From a virus, in IMG/VR virus record IMGVR_UViG_3300049207_000057, positions 1 to 26,872 of that record: a stretch of DNA of 26,872 bases; one strand, 5' to 3'. Under the pieces are notes generated by a model. It saw nothing but the letters and a program-made list of their open reading frames with translations, made no database searches and was not told the origin of the DNA. Shown here in pieces: positions 11,583 to 18,412 of this stretch; the first letter of the stretch is position 1; each line of letters begins with the position of its first letter. The position numbers and the translations under genes are program-made.

Positions 11583-11593
11583 TGTGGATAACT
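11583..11593 (-). promoter_or_regulatory. AGTTATCCACA operon-head motif
   Basis: One of seven copies. Its first bases overlap the TAG stop of the lysozyme-like gene, and it stands about 65 bases before the zinc cassette. The core equals a perfect DnaA box. Confidence 0.6.
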
Positions 11594-11981
11594 AATACCA
11601 ATTATGGTCTGAATGATGTCGTAATGCTTTACTAGGAGTTTGATACCGCTGGGCTACGTATTCCACTGTTGCGTCTATTTGTAGATATGGGTCAGAGGTT
11701 TTTTTGTACCCCACGCTACCCCATGTACTAGTAAGGAATTGTCCCAAGCCATATGCGGAAGAATTAGAATTCTTGGCCTCGCTGTTCCATTTACTTTCCC
11801 GGTAAATTAACATGTCAAAACTCTCCCATTCATTGGAGTTCCATTTCTGAGTTATCATTTGCTCTGCGTATTCCTTAGGCGACAACACAATTTCCGGCTC
11901 GCTTAGATAAGATTGAGCCTTGGAAGGTATCAAGAAAACTGCAAGTGCAAAAACAAACGCACCCACTATTGTATTTTTCAT
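11592..11981 (-). CDS. Secreted lysozyme/lytic-transglycosylase-like endolysin
   Basis: A 129-residue protein. Residues 1-22 form a signal peptide (hydrophobic core GAFVFALAVFLIP, then a probable cut after SKAQS). The catalytic domain shows RESKW with E62 as the probable catalytic acid, then SSAYGLGQF (75-82), TWG and the C-terminal QRYQTPSKALRHH...NWY. This matches SLT-type transglycosylase domains, which cleave the glycan strands of peptidoglycan. Export by the host secretion system would free it from needing a holin. It is adjacent to a holin candidate and two genes from an amidase. Confidence 0.85.
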   Translation of the reverse strand: MKNTIVGAFVFALAVFLIPSKAQSYLSEPEIVLSPKEYAEQMITQKWNSNEWESFDMLIYRESKWNSEAKNSNSSAYGLGQFLTSTWGSVGYKKTSDPYLQIDATVEYVAQRYQTPSKALRHHSDHNWY

Positions 11982-12007
11982 AGTCTGCCACCGTTTAGGT
12001 GGACTTA

Positions 12008-12238
12008 TTAATCAACGAGAGCGCTCTTGACTTCCCTGTAACCTAAAGTAGTACCTAGGCCTACTAGTACCCCTGCGCCAGCAGCTAAAAGATCAGGACC
12101 ACCGAAATATACGGCTCCTGCTACGCCTAGTACCGCTGAAAGTAAGGGTATATACTTCGCCCTTAGTCCTGCTCTTTTTACGGCCTCACATACTACTAAA
12201 ATACCTCCTACTAGCTCTCCAACTTGAACTACGTCCAT
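12008..12238 (-). CDS. Holin candidate
   Basis: A 76-residue hydrophobic protein with three likely membrane segments: a first (LVGGILVVCEAV), a second after a basic turn KRAGLRAKYI (PLLSAVLGVAGAVYF) and a third (LLAAGAGVLVGLGTTLGY), ending in a short charged tail. The KRAGLxxxYxPLL turn is typical of a family of small phage holins. It sits directly before the lysozyme-like gene. Holins open the membrane at a set time. No Shine-Dalgarno sequence; a TATTAT about 20 bases upstream may be the -10 of its promoter. Confidence 0.7.
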   Translation of the reverse strand: MDVVQVGELVGGILVVCEAVKRAGLRAKYIPLLSAVLGVAGAVYFGGPDLLAAGAGVLVGLGTTLGYREVKSALVD

Positions 12239-12300
12239 AATTTGTATGTTAATTGATAATACCCCTAAATCGTACTCCTCCCAGTCAAGAGGGTAAGGGG

Positions 12301-12311
12301 TGGGGATAACT
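12301..12311 (-). promoter_or_regulatory. AGTTATCCCCA operon-head motif
   Basis: One of seven copies, directly at the TGA stop of the exonuclease gene and about 63 bases before the holin start. C-variant of the motif. Confidence 0.6.
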
Positions 12312-13105
12312 CACCGTATGGGTGTCTCCCGTTTGATTCTCTCCCCTCTTGGCCTGGAGCCGCAGTTTAAACAACGATACGATTGGTAGGTCCCCACTGC
12401 GGTATAATCCATGCCCGCCTTTTGGATATGGAGACTATGGCACCTGGGACAGTTTTCTATGCCACCTAAGATTAAATTCAAGTTAGGGCCAGTTTTACTC
12501 CAAGCCCGCAGTTTGTAATACACCTTTTCCAGGAGGATGACATCTTGTTTGTTATACTCTTTCATGAACTCCCAGGCTTTTAAGTCCCCTTCCATACAGT
12601 CCTTCCACAAACCTTTTTCGGTCCGTAGTTTTCTACCAATACCCAAATAGTCCGCCAGGTCGTCTAGTTTATTTGAGTCAAATTTAAAATCTCTTTTAGC
12701 TAGTTTTTTAGTATCTATCGTTTTATATGGTGCAGGGGGTTCGAGGTGATGGTATAGAAAGCGAGCGTTAGTTTTCTTAATATCAAATTGGTCGCCATTA
12801 TGAGCGATGATTACTTCCGCGGTGTTAAAAAGTTTCCATAACTCTTGGACCAGTTTTCCATCGTTGGATTTATCTTTCCTGTATCCCTTAAAGTCCGGCA
12901 AACCAATTACGTATGTTTCTTTCTCCCCTAACCATTTATACGCAACGGATAGAATATACCAATGTTCTTCATTCCAAACAATATTCCCTTCTCGATAAAG
13001 TTCGAAATATGCTCCGATATTTGGTGCGGTTTCTAAATCGAATAGAAGTATTTTTTTATTATAATCGGGGTCTTTGAATAAAACTGGTTTATCCAATAAG
13101 GACAT
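12311..13105 (-). CDS. DEDDy 3'-5' exonuclease with C-terminal zinc ribbon
   Basis: A 264-residue protein of the DnaQ-like RNase H fold. Motif I is LLFDLETAP (D23, E25), motif II IIAHNGDQFD (D105/D108), motif III YNKQD (Y184, D188), all metal-binding positions of DEDDy exonucleases. A zinc ribbon (C219, C222, C245, C248) follows. It probably trims single-stranded DNA or RNA 3' ends; the ribbon may give substrate binding. Such stand-alone exonucleases occur in many phages, but placement among lysis genes is unusual. It is two bases after the amidase stop, so same operon. Confidence 0.8.
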   Translation of the reverse strand: MSLLDKPVLFKDPDYNKKILLFDLETAPNIGAYFELYREGNIVWNEEHWYILSVAYKWLGEKETYVIGLPDFKGYRKDKSNDGKLVQELWKLFNTAEVIIAHNGDQFDIKKTNARFLYHHLEPPAPYKTIDTKKLAKRDFKFDSNKLDDLADYLGIGRKLRTEKGLWKDCMEGDLKAWEFMKEYNKQDVILLEKVYYKLRAWSKTGPNLNLILGGIENCPRCHSLHIQKAGMDYTAVGTYQSYRCLNCGSRPRGERIKRETPIR

Positions 13106-13108
13106 AAA

Positions 13109-13603
13109 TTAGAGTTGGTCAAGTAGGGTGACTATCTTTTTCTTGATTTCCTCTTTTGGATTAATGGGACTATCCGGTTCGTTGACTAGCGTAGCGGCCC
13201 AGGCCGATGAGAGCCTGTTGCCATAACAAGTTTTTTGCGCAAAAGCACGGTGAGGAACTATGTTGGTGAGAGCGATCTTATATTGGGCTTTTTTCTCTTT
13301 CAGAAGTTTCTTTAGGGTTGCAACTTGTCCGTCAGTAGGTAGAGTAAGGTCAAAGTTCCCAGCCAAACATATCCCGATAGACTTATCGTTGTAACCTATC
13401 GTATGGGCCCCGGTCTTACTCTCATCTCTACCCTTCTTAAGAGTTCCTGCTTTCTCGATAAACCAATTGTAACCAATTTCGTCCCAGCCTTTCGATTTAT
13501 GGTAAGCGTCTACCTGCTCCATTGTTTGGTTAGAACTATCTGCTAGAGGGTCGGCGTCGGTACCACCAGTATGGTGCACGATGAGCCACTTCGGATCATT
13601 CAT
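13109..13603 (-). CDS. N-acetylmuramoyl-L-alanine amidase (Amidase_2)
   Basis: A 164-residue peptidoglycan amidase that cuts the bond between MurNAc and the stem peptide. WLIVHHTGG at 6-14 gives zinc ligand H10; VPHRA at 117-121 gives H118; C126 in KTCYGN is the usual third ligand position. GYNWFIEKAG and GAHTIGYNDKSIGICLAGNF are further family blocks. There is no signal peptide, so it needs a holin, unlike the lysozyme-like enzyme. The C-terminal 25 residues form a charged helix. The ATG follows the previous stop by one base. Confidence 0.9.
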   Translation of the reverse strand: MNDPKWLIVHHTGGTDADPLADSSNQTMEQVDAYHKSKGWDEIGYNWFIEKAGTLKKGRDESKTGAHTIGYNDKSIGICLAGNFDLTLPTDGQVATLKKLLKEKKAQYKIALTNIVPHRAFAQKTCYGNRLSSAWAATLVNEPDSPINPKEEIKKKIVTLLDQL

Positions 13604-13604
13604 A

Positions 13605-13883
13605 TTAATACTTCGTCAAAAAAAAAGTCACCAATCCGACTAGAGTGGTGATGACTAACCAAAGAATCTTTTCGTAAGTGCCTTGCAATCTGGCAGTGGC
13701 TGCCTTGACTGCGAGGTCTTGTTTAATCTGGACTATATCCTCCTGACTTTTAATTACCTTACCATTTGTCGTGTCCTGTCTTTCATGGACTCCTTTAAAA
13801 CCTACATTAACTGTTTCAGTTAGCGTCATTAACTTCTGATCCAGGATTGCATTCGTTACCGATACTGCTTCTATCTTTCTCAT
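13605..13883 (-). CDS. XhlA-like membrane protein with coiled coil
   Basis: A 92-residue protein: a coiled-coil-like region (residues about 10-65, with VIKSQEDIVQIKQDLAVKA) followed by one C-terminal membrane helix KILWLVITTLVGLVTFFL. This matches hemolysin XhlA-type proteins, which work with holins and endolysins in lysis. It could alternatively be a tail-associated or spanin-like membrane protein. It directly precedes the amidase gene. No clear ribosome binding site. Confidence 0.65.
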   Translation of the reverse strand: MRKIEAVSVTNAILDQKLMTLTETVNVGFKGVHERQDTTNGKVIKSQEDIVQIKQDLAVKAATARLQGTYEKILWLVITTLVGLVTFFLTKY

Positions 13884-13903
13884 TTAATTGTGGAGGGCCC
13901 GAC

Positions 13904-14314
13904 CTAAGTCAAGCCCGTCCCTGCGTCTAATATCCTCCTTCGGAGTCGACCGGAACCATAGTCATGGTCTCGCTGGATGTAGATCGTCTTGATCCCGAGA
14001 TCGTCTCCCGGGCACGGCAGACCTTCGTGGTCTGCACCCCGGAATACCATGTCCGGCATCAGTTTCTGTTTGAGGGTCCGGCAGTCGTCCTGCGTCTCAT
14101 ACAGAATGATCTGATCGACGTATCTACAGCCTTCTAGGCGCACCACCCGTTCTTCCACGCTCTCCACCGGTTTGTTCTTACCGGGACGTTCGATGGAGGG
14201 ATCGATGTGCAGCCCTACCACCAGCCAGTCGCATTGTTCTTTGCAAGCTTTAAGCATGAGAACATGCCCGGCATGCAAGAGGTCGAACGTACCGCAGACT
14301 ATGCCTTTGGTCAT
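13904..14314 (-). CDS. TagD-like cytidylyltransferase
   Basis: A 136-residue nucleotidyltransferase. GTFDLLHAGH at 8-17 contains the HxGH nucleotide-binding motif, and YGSGRLRRRI near 119-128 replaces the usual phosphate-binding end motif. Relatives join CTP to glycerol-3-phosphate (TagD) or similar phospho-alcohols, yielding activated units for surface polymers; here the product could feed modification of fibres or of the host surface. I start at 14314, behind GGAG, rather than at 14428. It is richer in G+C than most neighbours, hinting at separate origin. An AT-rich TATACTATATAAAA lies upstream. Confidence 0.8.
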   Translation of the reverse strand: MTKGIVCGTFDLLHAGHVLMLKACKEQCDWLVVGLHIDPSIERPGKNKPVESVEERVVRLEGCRYVDQIILYETQDDCRTLKQKLMPDMVFRGADHEGLPCPGDDLGIKTIYIQRDHDYGSGRLRRRILDAGTGLT

Positions 14315-14351
14315 ATCATCTCCATAGGAACCTTTTATATAGTATATCACG

Positions 14352-14711
14352 TTATTTATCTTCGTATTTGGTGCGGATATCTCCGATTTCCTTAGTCGAC
14401 AAAACCTTAACTTGTTCAAATTCGGCATCTAATCTTGCTTCCATAGCCTGCGGACTTTCAAGCACGCCATCTTTGGTTATCGGTTCTTGTTCCGCGCGCA
14501 TAGCAACGATGTCATCTTCGCTATCAATAAGACTCATTACCGCCTTATCACTTTCGTTGGTAACTTTAATAAGTAATGCCGATTTACAACTGGGACATTG
14601 GTAGGCTGTTAAGCCTGGGAAGTGAACGTTCATGTTTTCTTGCGTTGGTTCAAAATCTTGTTTGTAGCCACATGTGTCGCAACCCCAAGTTTTAATTGAA
14701 AATGTAATCAT
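14352..14711 (-). CDS. Zinc-ribbon protein next to the fibre genes
   Basis: A 119-residue protein. C11/C14 (CDTC) and C39/C42 (CPSC) form an N-terminal zinc ribbon within strand-like sequence; the rest is an acidic helical tail (EDDIVAMRAEQEP, then EARLDAEFEQVKVLS). No family recognised. It starts one base after the stop of the fibre gene and may be a small structural or chaperone-like factor for the fibre; that is inference from position. Confidence 0.65.
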   Translation of the reverse strand: MITFSIKTWGCDTCGYKQDFEPTQENMNVHFPGLTAYQCPSCKSALLIKVTNESDKAVMSLIDSEDDIVAMRAEQEPITKDGVLESPQAMEARLDAEFEQVKVLSTKEIGDIRTKYEDK

Positions 14712-14712
14712 A

Positions 14713-15510
14713 TTATTCGCCGTCCCATAAAAGATTAAGTTGAGAAATTACAAAGGTGGGTGCCCAATCTGTAACTTCACCTGCTTCGTTCTTGACGCCG
14801 ATACTAGCGGGAAAGTTCCCATATCCGCCAGTAGGTAAATTAGTGGTGTGCGTCGCTACTAGTGTTTTGCCGATGTAGTATTTCACATTTGTCCCCGAAG
14901 TCATCTTAGCCCTAAGCCAGGTGTTGTTCGTCCAAGTTAAACTGGCTTTCACATCAGTTTTAGTTTGCGCGGAACCGCTAGCATTCGAAGCATTGAAAAC
15001 ATTGATAGCACCTACGGCGATGTTAGCGTAGAACCCGATGTGGGCACTATTGTACGCACCATTTTTCACAGTCGGTGGGCCTACCGCCGAAATAAAAAAT
15101 ACAGTGGCTTCATGAGAAGCAGGAATTGCCCCGCCTGCTATGAAGAATTGAATTTCAAAGTTATCGTCATAGTCTAGATCTTGCGGTATCCCCCCTCCCC
15201 CCGTGTTATCCCAGACAATGTTAGAACGAGAACCGTCGGTGGTACCGGTGTTAAACTGTAATCCACCGATACCAGTATATGACGTTGACCCGGAACCGGA
15301 GTGATTATTCTCGGCTTTGTTGCCGGTAACGTATGTTTCAAAACCCATTGAGGTCATTAGCCGCGTCTTCGGCGCGACCGCGGTTGCGAGATTGGCTATA
15401 GTTATTTTTTTGGTTACGGGCGTTCCAGCCGGATCATCCACAATCGGAAGTAAGTCATCAGTTGTTGCAGTAGTTAGTTCAGTCAACTCAGTTATTTTTT
15501 TATCTGCCAT
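14713..15510 (-). CDS. Tail fibre/adhesin with lectin-like domain
   Basis: A 265-residue virion protein. The first 45 residues (ADKKITELTELTTATTDDLLPIVDD...KKITIANL) are a widespread phage module found at the N-termini of tail and decoration proteins. The remainder is Gly, Asn and Thr rich and strand-like, with FETYVTGNK, SGSGSTSYTGIGGLQF and a closing FVISQLNLLWDGE, as in concanavalin-like jelly-roll domains. It probably binds the host surface. The promoter at 15518-15546 predicts a start at about 15511, so the mRNA may be leaderless. Confidence 0.7.
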   Translation of the reverse strand: MADKKITELTELTTATTDDLLPIVDDPAGTPVTKKITIANLATAVAPKTRLMTSMGFETYVTGNKAENNHSGSGSTSYTGIGGLQFNTGTTDGSRSNIVWDNTGGGGIPQDLDYDDNFEIQFFIAGGAIPASHEATVFFISAVGPPTVKNGAYNSAHIGFYANIAVGAINVFNASNASGSAQTKTDVKASLTWTNNTWLRAKMTSGTNVKYYIGKTLVATHTTNLPTGGYGNFPASIGVKNEAGEVTDWAPTFVISQLNLLWDGE

Positions 15511-15517
15511 ATTTTAT

Positions 15518-15546
15518 ATTATAAGTCTGTTATTTTAATTAAAAAT
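15518..15546 (-). promoter_or_regulatory. Promoter candidate for the fibre gene at 15510
   Basis: A perfect TATAAT (15523-15518) with a 17-bp spacer to a weak ATTTTT (15546-15541). The AGTTATCCCCA motif ends 3 bp upstream of that -35, so an activator could compensate for the weak -35. Confidence 0.45.
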
Positions 15547-15561
15547 ACCTGGGGATAACTC
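15543..15561 (-). repeat. 19-bp direct repeat, copy 2, containing an AGTTATCCCCA motif
   Basis: Identical to 4317-4335. The motif itself is at 15550-15560, at the TGA stop of the short fibre gene and ahead of the promoter of the next one. Confidence 0.7.
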
Positions 15562-15829
15562 AAGATTGCCACGTATTGCCATCCCACCATTTTAGGGCTC
15601 CGCCTCCAGTGCTGCTTGGCGAGAGAGACGGTGAGATGGAGGGTGATAGCGAAGCACTGGGGCTGTTAGATGGGGAAACTGATGGTGATAGAGATGCCGA
15701 AGGTGAAGCCGACGGAGAGAGTGAGGGTGAAATTGAAGGACTTTCCGAACTGACTGCTTCCAGTAAAATACCACTGCCGTCTTCTTGGAGGATTTTAGAA
15801 CCATCTTCTTGTAGTAAATATGAGGCCAT
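15560..15829 (-). CDS. Short Ser-Pro-repeat fibre protein
   Basis: An 89-residue protein in three parts: an N-terminal double repeat (LLQEDGSKILQEDGSGILLE), a Ser-Pro-Ser-x repeat block, and a C-terminal LKWWDGNTW unit that also ends the larger neighbour. The parts look like a miniature of modular fibre proteins, perhaps an attachment or capping subunit. Its ATG overlaps the stop of the larger gene as TAATG, so the two are co-translated. Ser-rich repeats are probably extended and could be glycosylated. Confidence 0.65.
   Translation of the reverse strand: MASYLLQEDGSKILQEDGSGILLEAVSSESPSISPSLSPSASPSASLSPSVSPSNSPSASLSPSISPSLSPSSTGGGALKWWDGNTWQS
15612..15750 (-). repeat. Ser-Pro-Ser-x coding repeat, block 3
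   Basis: About 11 units of a 12-bp coding repeat in the short fibre gene, purine-rich on the plus strand. Boundaries are approximate. Confidence 0.75.
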
Positions 15830-17892
15830 TATGCTTGTACCCAGGAACTACCGTCCCAGTATTTTAAGGCTTTTAATATCCAGCTCGAACCGTTCCAATA
15901 TTTTAATCTATCAGTGGTCGGCGCGGCGGAAGGTGAAATGCTTGGGCTTAAAGATGCACTGGGACTTTGAGAAGGGCTTATTGAAGGAGAAACGGACAGT
16001 GAGAGACTCGCACTCGGAGATTGACTCGGAGAGATGCTAGGAGAAATAGATGGGGAATGAGAAGGACTTAAGGAGGGCGAAAAACTGGCTGAAGGACTCT
16101 GGGACGGACTAATACTAGGGGATAAAGATGGCGAGAGGGATGGTGAAAGAGATGGGCTTAACGAGGCACTCGGACTCTGAGATGGAGAAATACTAGGACT
16201 TATTGAAGGGCTAATAGAGGGAGAGCGACTTGGTGATAAAGACGCGGAGGGACTTTGGGAGGGAGAAATAGACGGACTTAAACTAGGGCTTATTGATGCG
16301 GAAGGCGACTGACTCGGAGATATGGACGGTGACAATGAAGCTGATGGGGAGGCCGAGGGGCTAATACTTGGTGAGATACTTGGACTTAAGGAGGGCGAAA
16401 GCGATGCCGAGGGACTCTGACTAGGACTAATGGATGGGCTAAAGGAAGCTGATGGACTGACAGATGGTGAAATACTAGGTGAGATAGAGGGTGAAAGTGA
16501 GGGCGACAAACTGGCACTTGGGCTGACTGAGGGCGACAAAGATGCTGAAGGTGATACCGATGGGGAAAGGGATGCACTCGGCGAGGCAGAGGGTGAAATT
16601 GAAGGAGATAGTGAGGCGGAGCTGGCTGACGGAATATAGGCAACAATGATTCCACATTCATATAGACCGACTGTCGTAACAGTTGCATCAGTAAGAATTC
16701 CTATGTCTGTGTTTCCAGTAGGATAGGTACCGGAGTTTGCCACTTTCATAAATAAAGTAGCAGCACTTGTTAAAGAAATATTTGTATCTACGTTAGCAAC
16801 TCTAATTTTTGCTGTTTCACTTGTTACAGAACTTGCATCTACCCAACCCATGAAGTCCACTATCGTGGCGCTAGATATATCTATATCTCCAGTAGAAGTA
16901 GATTCAATAGAATATTCCTCAGTTTTTATGCTGCCAGCATTGATCACTGACCATCCGTTAGTTGTACTCAAAGCCCGTTCGTTTACTTGCGGTGAATGGC
17001 CGGAACCATATCCTGAACCAGCCGCACCTATTTGAGTAGTAAATTCAACAAGAGTCCCATTAGCGTTTGGTCGTTTAGCTGTAACCCATATATTTCCTGG
17101 ATCGGTGAGAGAGGCGGAATTGTCCACATAGTGGTCGGAAGAACGAAAATCTAATGTTGTGTCAGAATTTCCGTTTCCTATCCTTAAAGCGGACGTACCT
17201 ACTACTGCTACTGTCCCATTTGTTACTGAAATATCCGAACTTCCATTTTTAAATAGTTCAAATCTATTATGGGTACCGTCAGTGATGGTGTAGGCGAGAG
17301 AGATGCGGTACCAAATCCCGGTTGACAAGGTAGATCCATCAATACCTATTTGGGCAGTACCACCATTCCATAATTGAAGCACACCTCCAGTTGTAACTCG
17401 GATATTTACAGATTGCGCGTCTGCGCCGGTCCTTAATCCTATAATATTTGCAGTTGCACTACCGAAAGAAACGAAATATATATAACAACTGATTCTAGAA
17501 CCAGTATCACTAATTGTTCCAAATGCGGTCCTTACGATGTTTGGTGCGGATGGCGCATATTGAATAGATTTTAAATGATTTCCATTAACAAAATCCGTTG
17601 CTATAGTTGGAGTGCCAGAAATAGAAGTCCAAAATCCTCCCGCAGTCGTTAAAGCTACATTAAATGTTGCATCACCACCTGGTTCTAAAAATGTTGCTAT
17701 TGCTGGGGGTGGGCTTGGAGAAATACTGGGAGAGATACTTGGTGAGACGCTTGGAGATTTAGAAGGGCTTATAGAGGGGGATCTCGAAGGGCTTATAGAA
17801 GCTGAAGGGCTAGCTGAAGGGCTAGCTGAAGGTGAAAGAGATGCGGATGGAGATGCGGATGGAGATGCGGAGGGTGAAGCGGATTTAGCCAT
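15829..17892 (-). CDS. Large fibre with lectin-like domain and Ser-Pro-Ser-x stalk
   Basis: A 687-residue protein: a first SPSx block (about residues 5-63); a central Gly/Thr/Asn-rich, strand-rich region of some 360 residues that reads like one or two LamG/concanavalin-type domains (for example WYRISLAYTITDGTHNRFELF); a second SPSx block of roughly 235 residues; and a C-terminal pair of LKYWxGSSW units. The layout suggests a receptor-binding domain held on an extended stalk. The ATG at 17892 is used, not 17955, because it removes most overlap with the preceding gene. Function as fibre is inferred from architecture and position. Confidence 0.7.
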   Translation of the reverse strand: MAKSASPSASPSASPSASLSPSASPSASPSASISPSRSPSISPSKSPSVSPSISPSISPSPPPAIATFLEPGGDATFNVALTTAGGFWTSISGTPTIATDFVNGNHLKSIQYAPSAPNIVRTAFGTISDTGSRISCYIYFVSFGSATANIIGLRTGADAQSVNIRVTTGGVLQLWNGGTAQIGIDGSTLSTGIWYRISLAYTITDGTHNRFELFKNGSSDISVTNGTVAVVGTSALRIGNGNSDTTLDFRSSDHYVDNSASLTDPGNIWVTAKRPNANGTLVEFTTQIGAAGSGYGSGHSPQVNERALSTTNGWSVINAGSIKTEEYSIESTSTGDIDISSATIVDFMGWVDASSVTSETAKIRVANVDTNISLTSAATLFMKVANSGTYPTGNTDIGILTDATVTTVGLYECGIIVAYIPSASSASLSPSISPSASPSASLSPSVSPSASLSPSVSPSASLSPSLSPSISPSISPSVSPSASFSPSISPSQSPSASLSPSLSPSISPSISPSASPSASLSPSISPSQSPSASISPSLSPSISPSQSPSASLSPSRSPSISPSISPSISPSQSPSASLSPSLSPSLSPSLSPSISPSQSPSASFSPSLSPSHSPSISPSISPSQSPSASLSLSVSPSISPSQSPSASLSPSISPSAAPTTDRLKYWNGSSWILKALKYWDGSSWVQA
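15923..16633 (-). repeat. Ser-Pro-Ser-x coding repeat, block 2 (about 710 bp)
   Basis: A 12-bp coding period for S-P-S-x, where x is A, I, L, V, Q, R, F or H, with higher-order units such as SPSISPSQSPSASLSP recurring. The plus strand is strongly purine-rich. Such arrays change length readily by slippage or recombination. Confidence 0.9.
17704..17880 (-). repeat. Ser-Pro-Ser-x coding repeat, block 1
   Basis: About 15 units of the same 12-bp period at the N-terminus of the large fibre gene, just after its start codon. Confidence 0.85.
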
Positions 17893-18412
17893 ATGGGTGT
17901 AAGTTAGGGATTTCTCCTTTGACGAGGAAATAATAAATGACTTCGGCACAACCACTTGCCTTATTCTGACCGACTTTCTTTAAACCTTTATAAGCGGACA
18001 TATCGGTGTGCAGACTGTTTACAATCAGGTAGTTAGATATTCTAGTTAGGTCTTTGACAAAGTCTTTATCCCCGACAAATTCACAGGGCTCAGCGTAGTC
18101 AGTGTAAAATATGTCGACGATGACACAATCAAATTCGGGGCAGGTTTTTACATATTCTCGAGCATCAGCCTGAATCAGAGTAACATCATATTTATTTTCA
18201 CAAGGTTCTATATCTACTGCTGTGATGGGGACATCGCCATAAAGAAGTCTAATTAAGCCAGCCACCGTGCCCCCGGCATAACCTAAGATTAATACATTCT
18301 TAGGCTTATATTGAGGCACCATATATATCCAATAAGCAAAAGTTAAATATGTAGTCGGGGGATAGGCCGAGTAAGAGTTGTTATTTTTATCTGACCAGAA
18401 TTTAATTTTCAT
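17885..18412 (-). CDS. Spermidine-synthase-like methyltransferase fold protein
   Basis: A 175-residue Rossmann-fold protein. VLILGYAGGTVAGLI (40-54) is the nucleotide-binding loop, ITAVDIEP (63-70) the acidic strand end, then LIQADAREYV and CVIVDIFYTDY. This order is typical of spermidine synthase-like enzymes and related SAM-dependent methyltransferases. It probably uses S-adenosylmethionine or decarboxylated SAM. As the last gene of the sugar cluster, it may methylate a sugar or other small group. Substrate unknown; shorter than full spermidine synthases, which lack is consistent with a lost N-terminal domain. Confidence 0.65.
   Translation of the reverse strand: MKIKFWSDKNNNSYSAYPPTTYLTFAYWIYMVPQYKPKNVLILGYAGGTVAGLIRLLYGDVPITAVDIEPCENKYDVTLIQADAREYVKTCPEFDCVIVDIFYTDYAEPCEFVGDKDFVKDLTRISNYLIVNSLHTDMSAYKGLKKVGQNKASGCAEVIYYFLVKGEIPNLHPYG

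Noticed and set aside
15576-16640. Rightward frames of 154 and 69 codons opposite the SPSx repeats
   Set aside because: They are long only because the 12-bp repeat lacks stops in that frame; the products are repetitive Glu/Gly/Asp strings.
15612-17880. Regular repeats as a possible CRISPR array
   Set aside because: The period is 12 bp and encodes SPSx in frame; there are no unique spacers or conserved repeats of CRISPR length.
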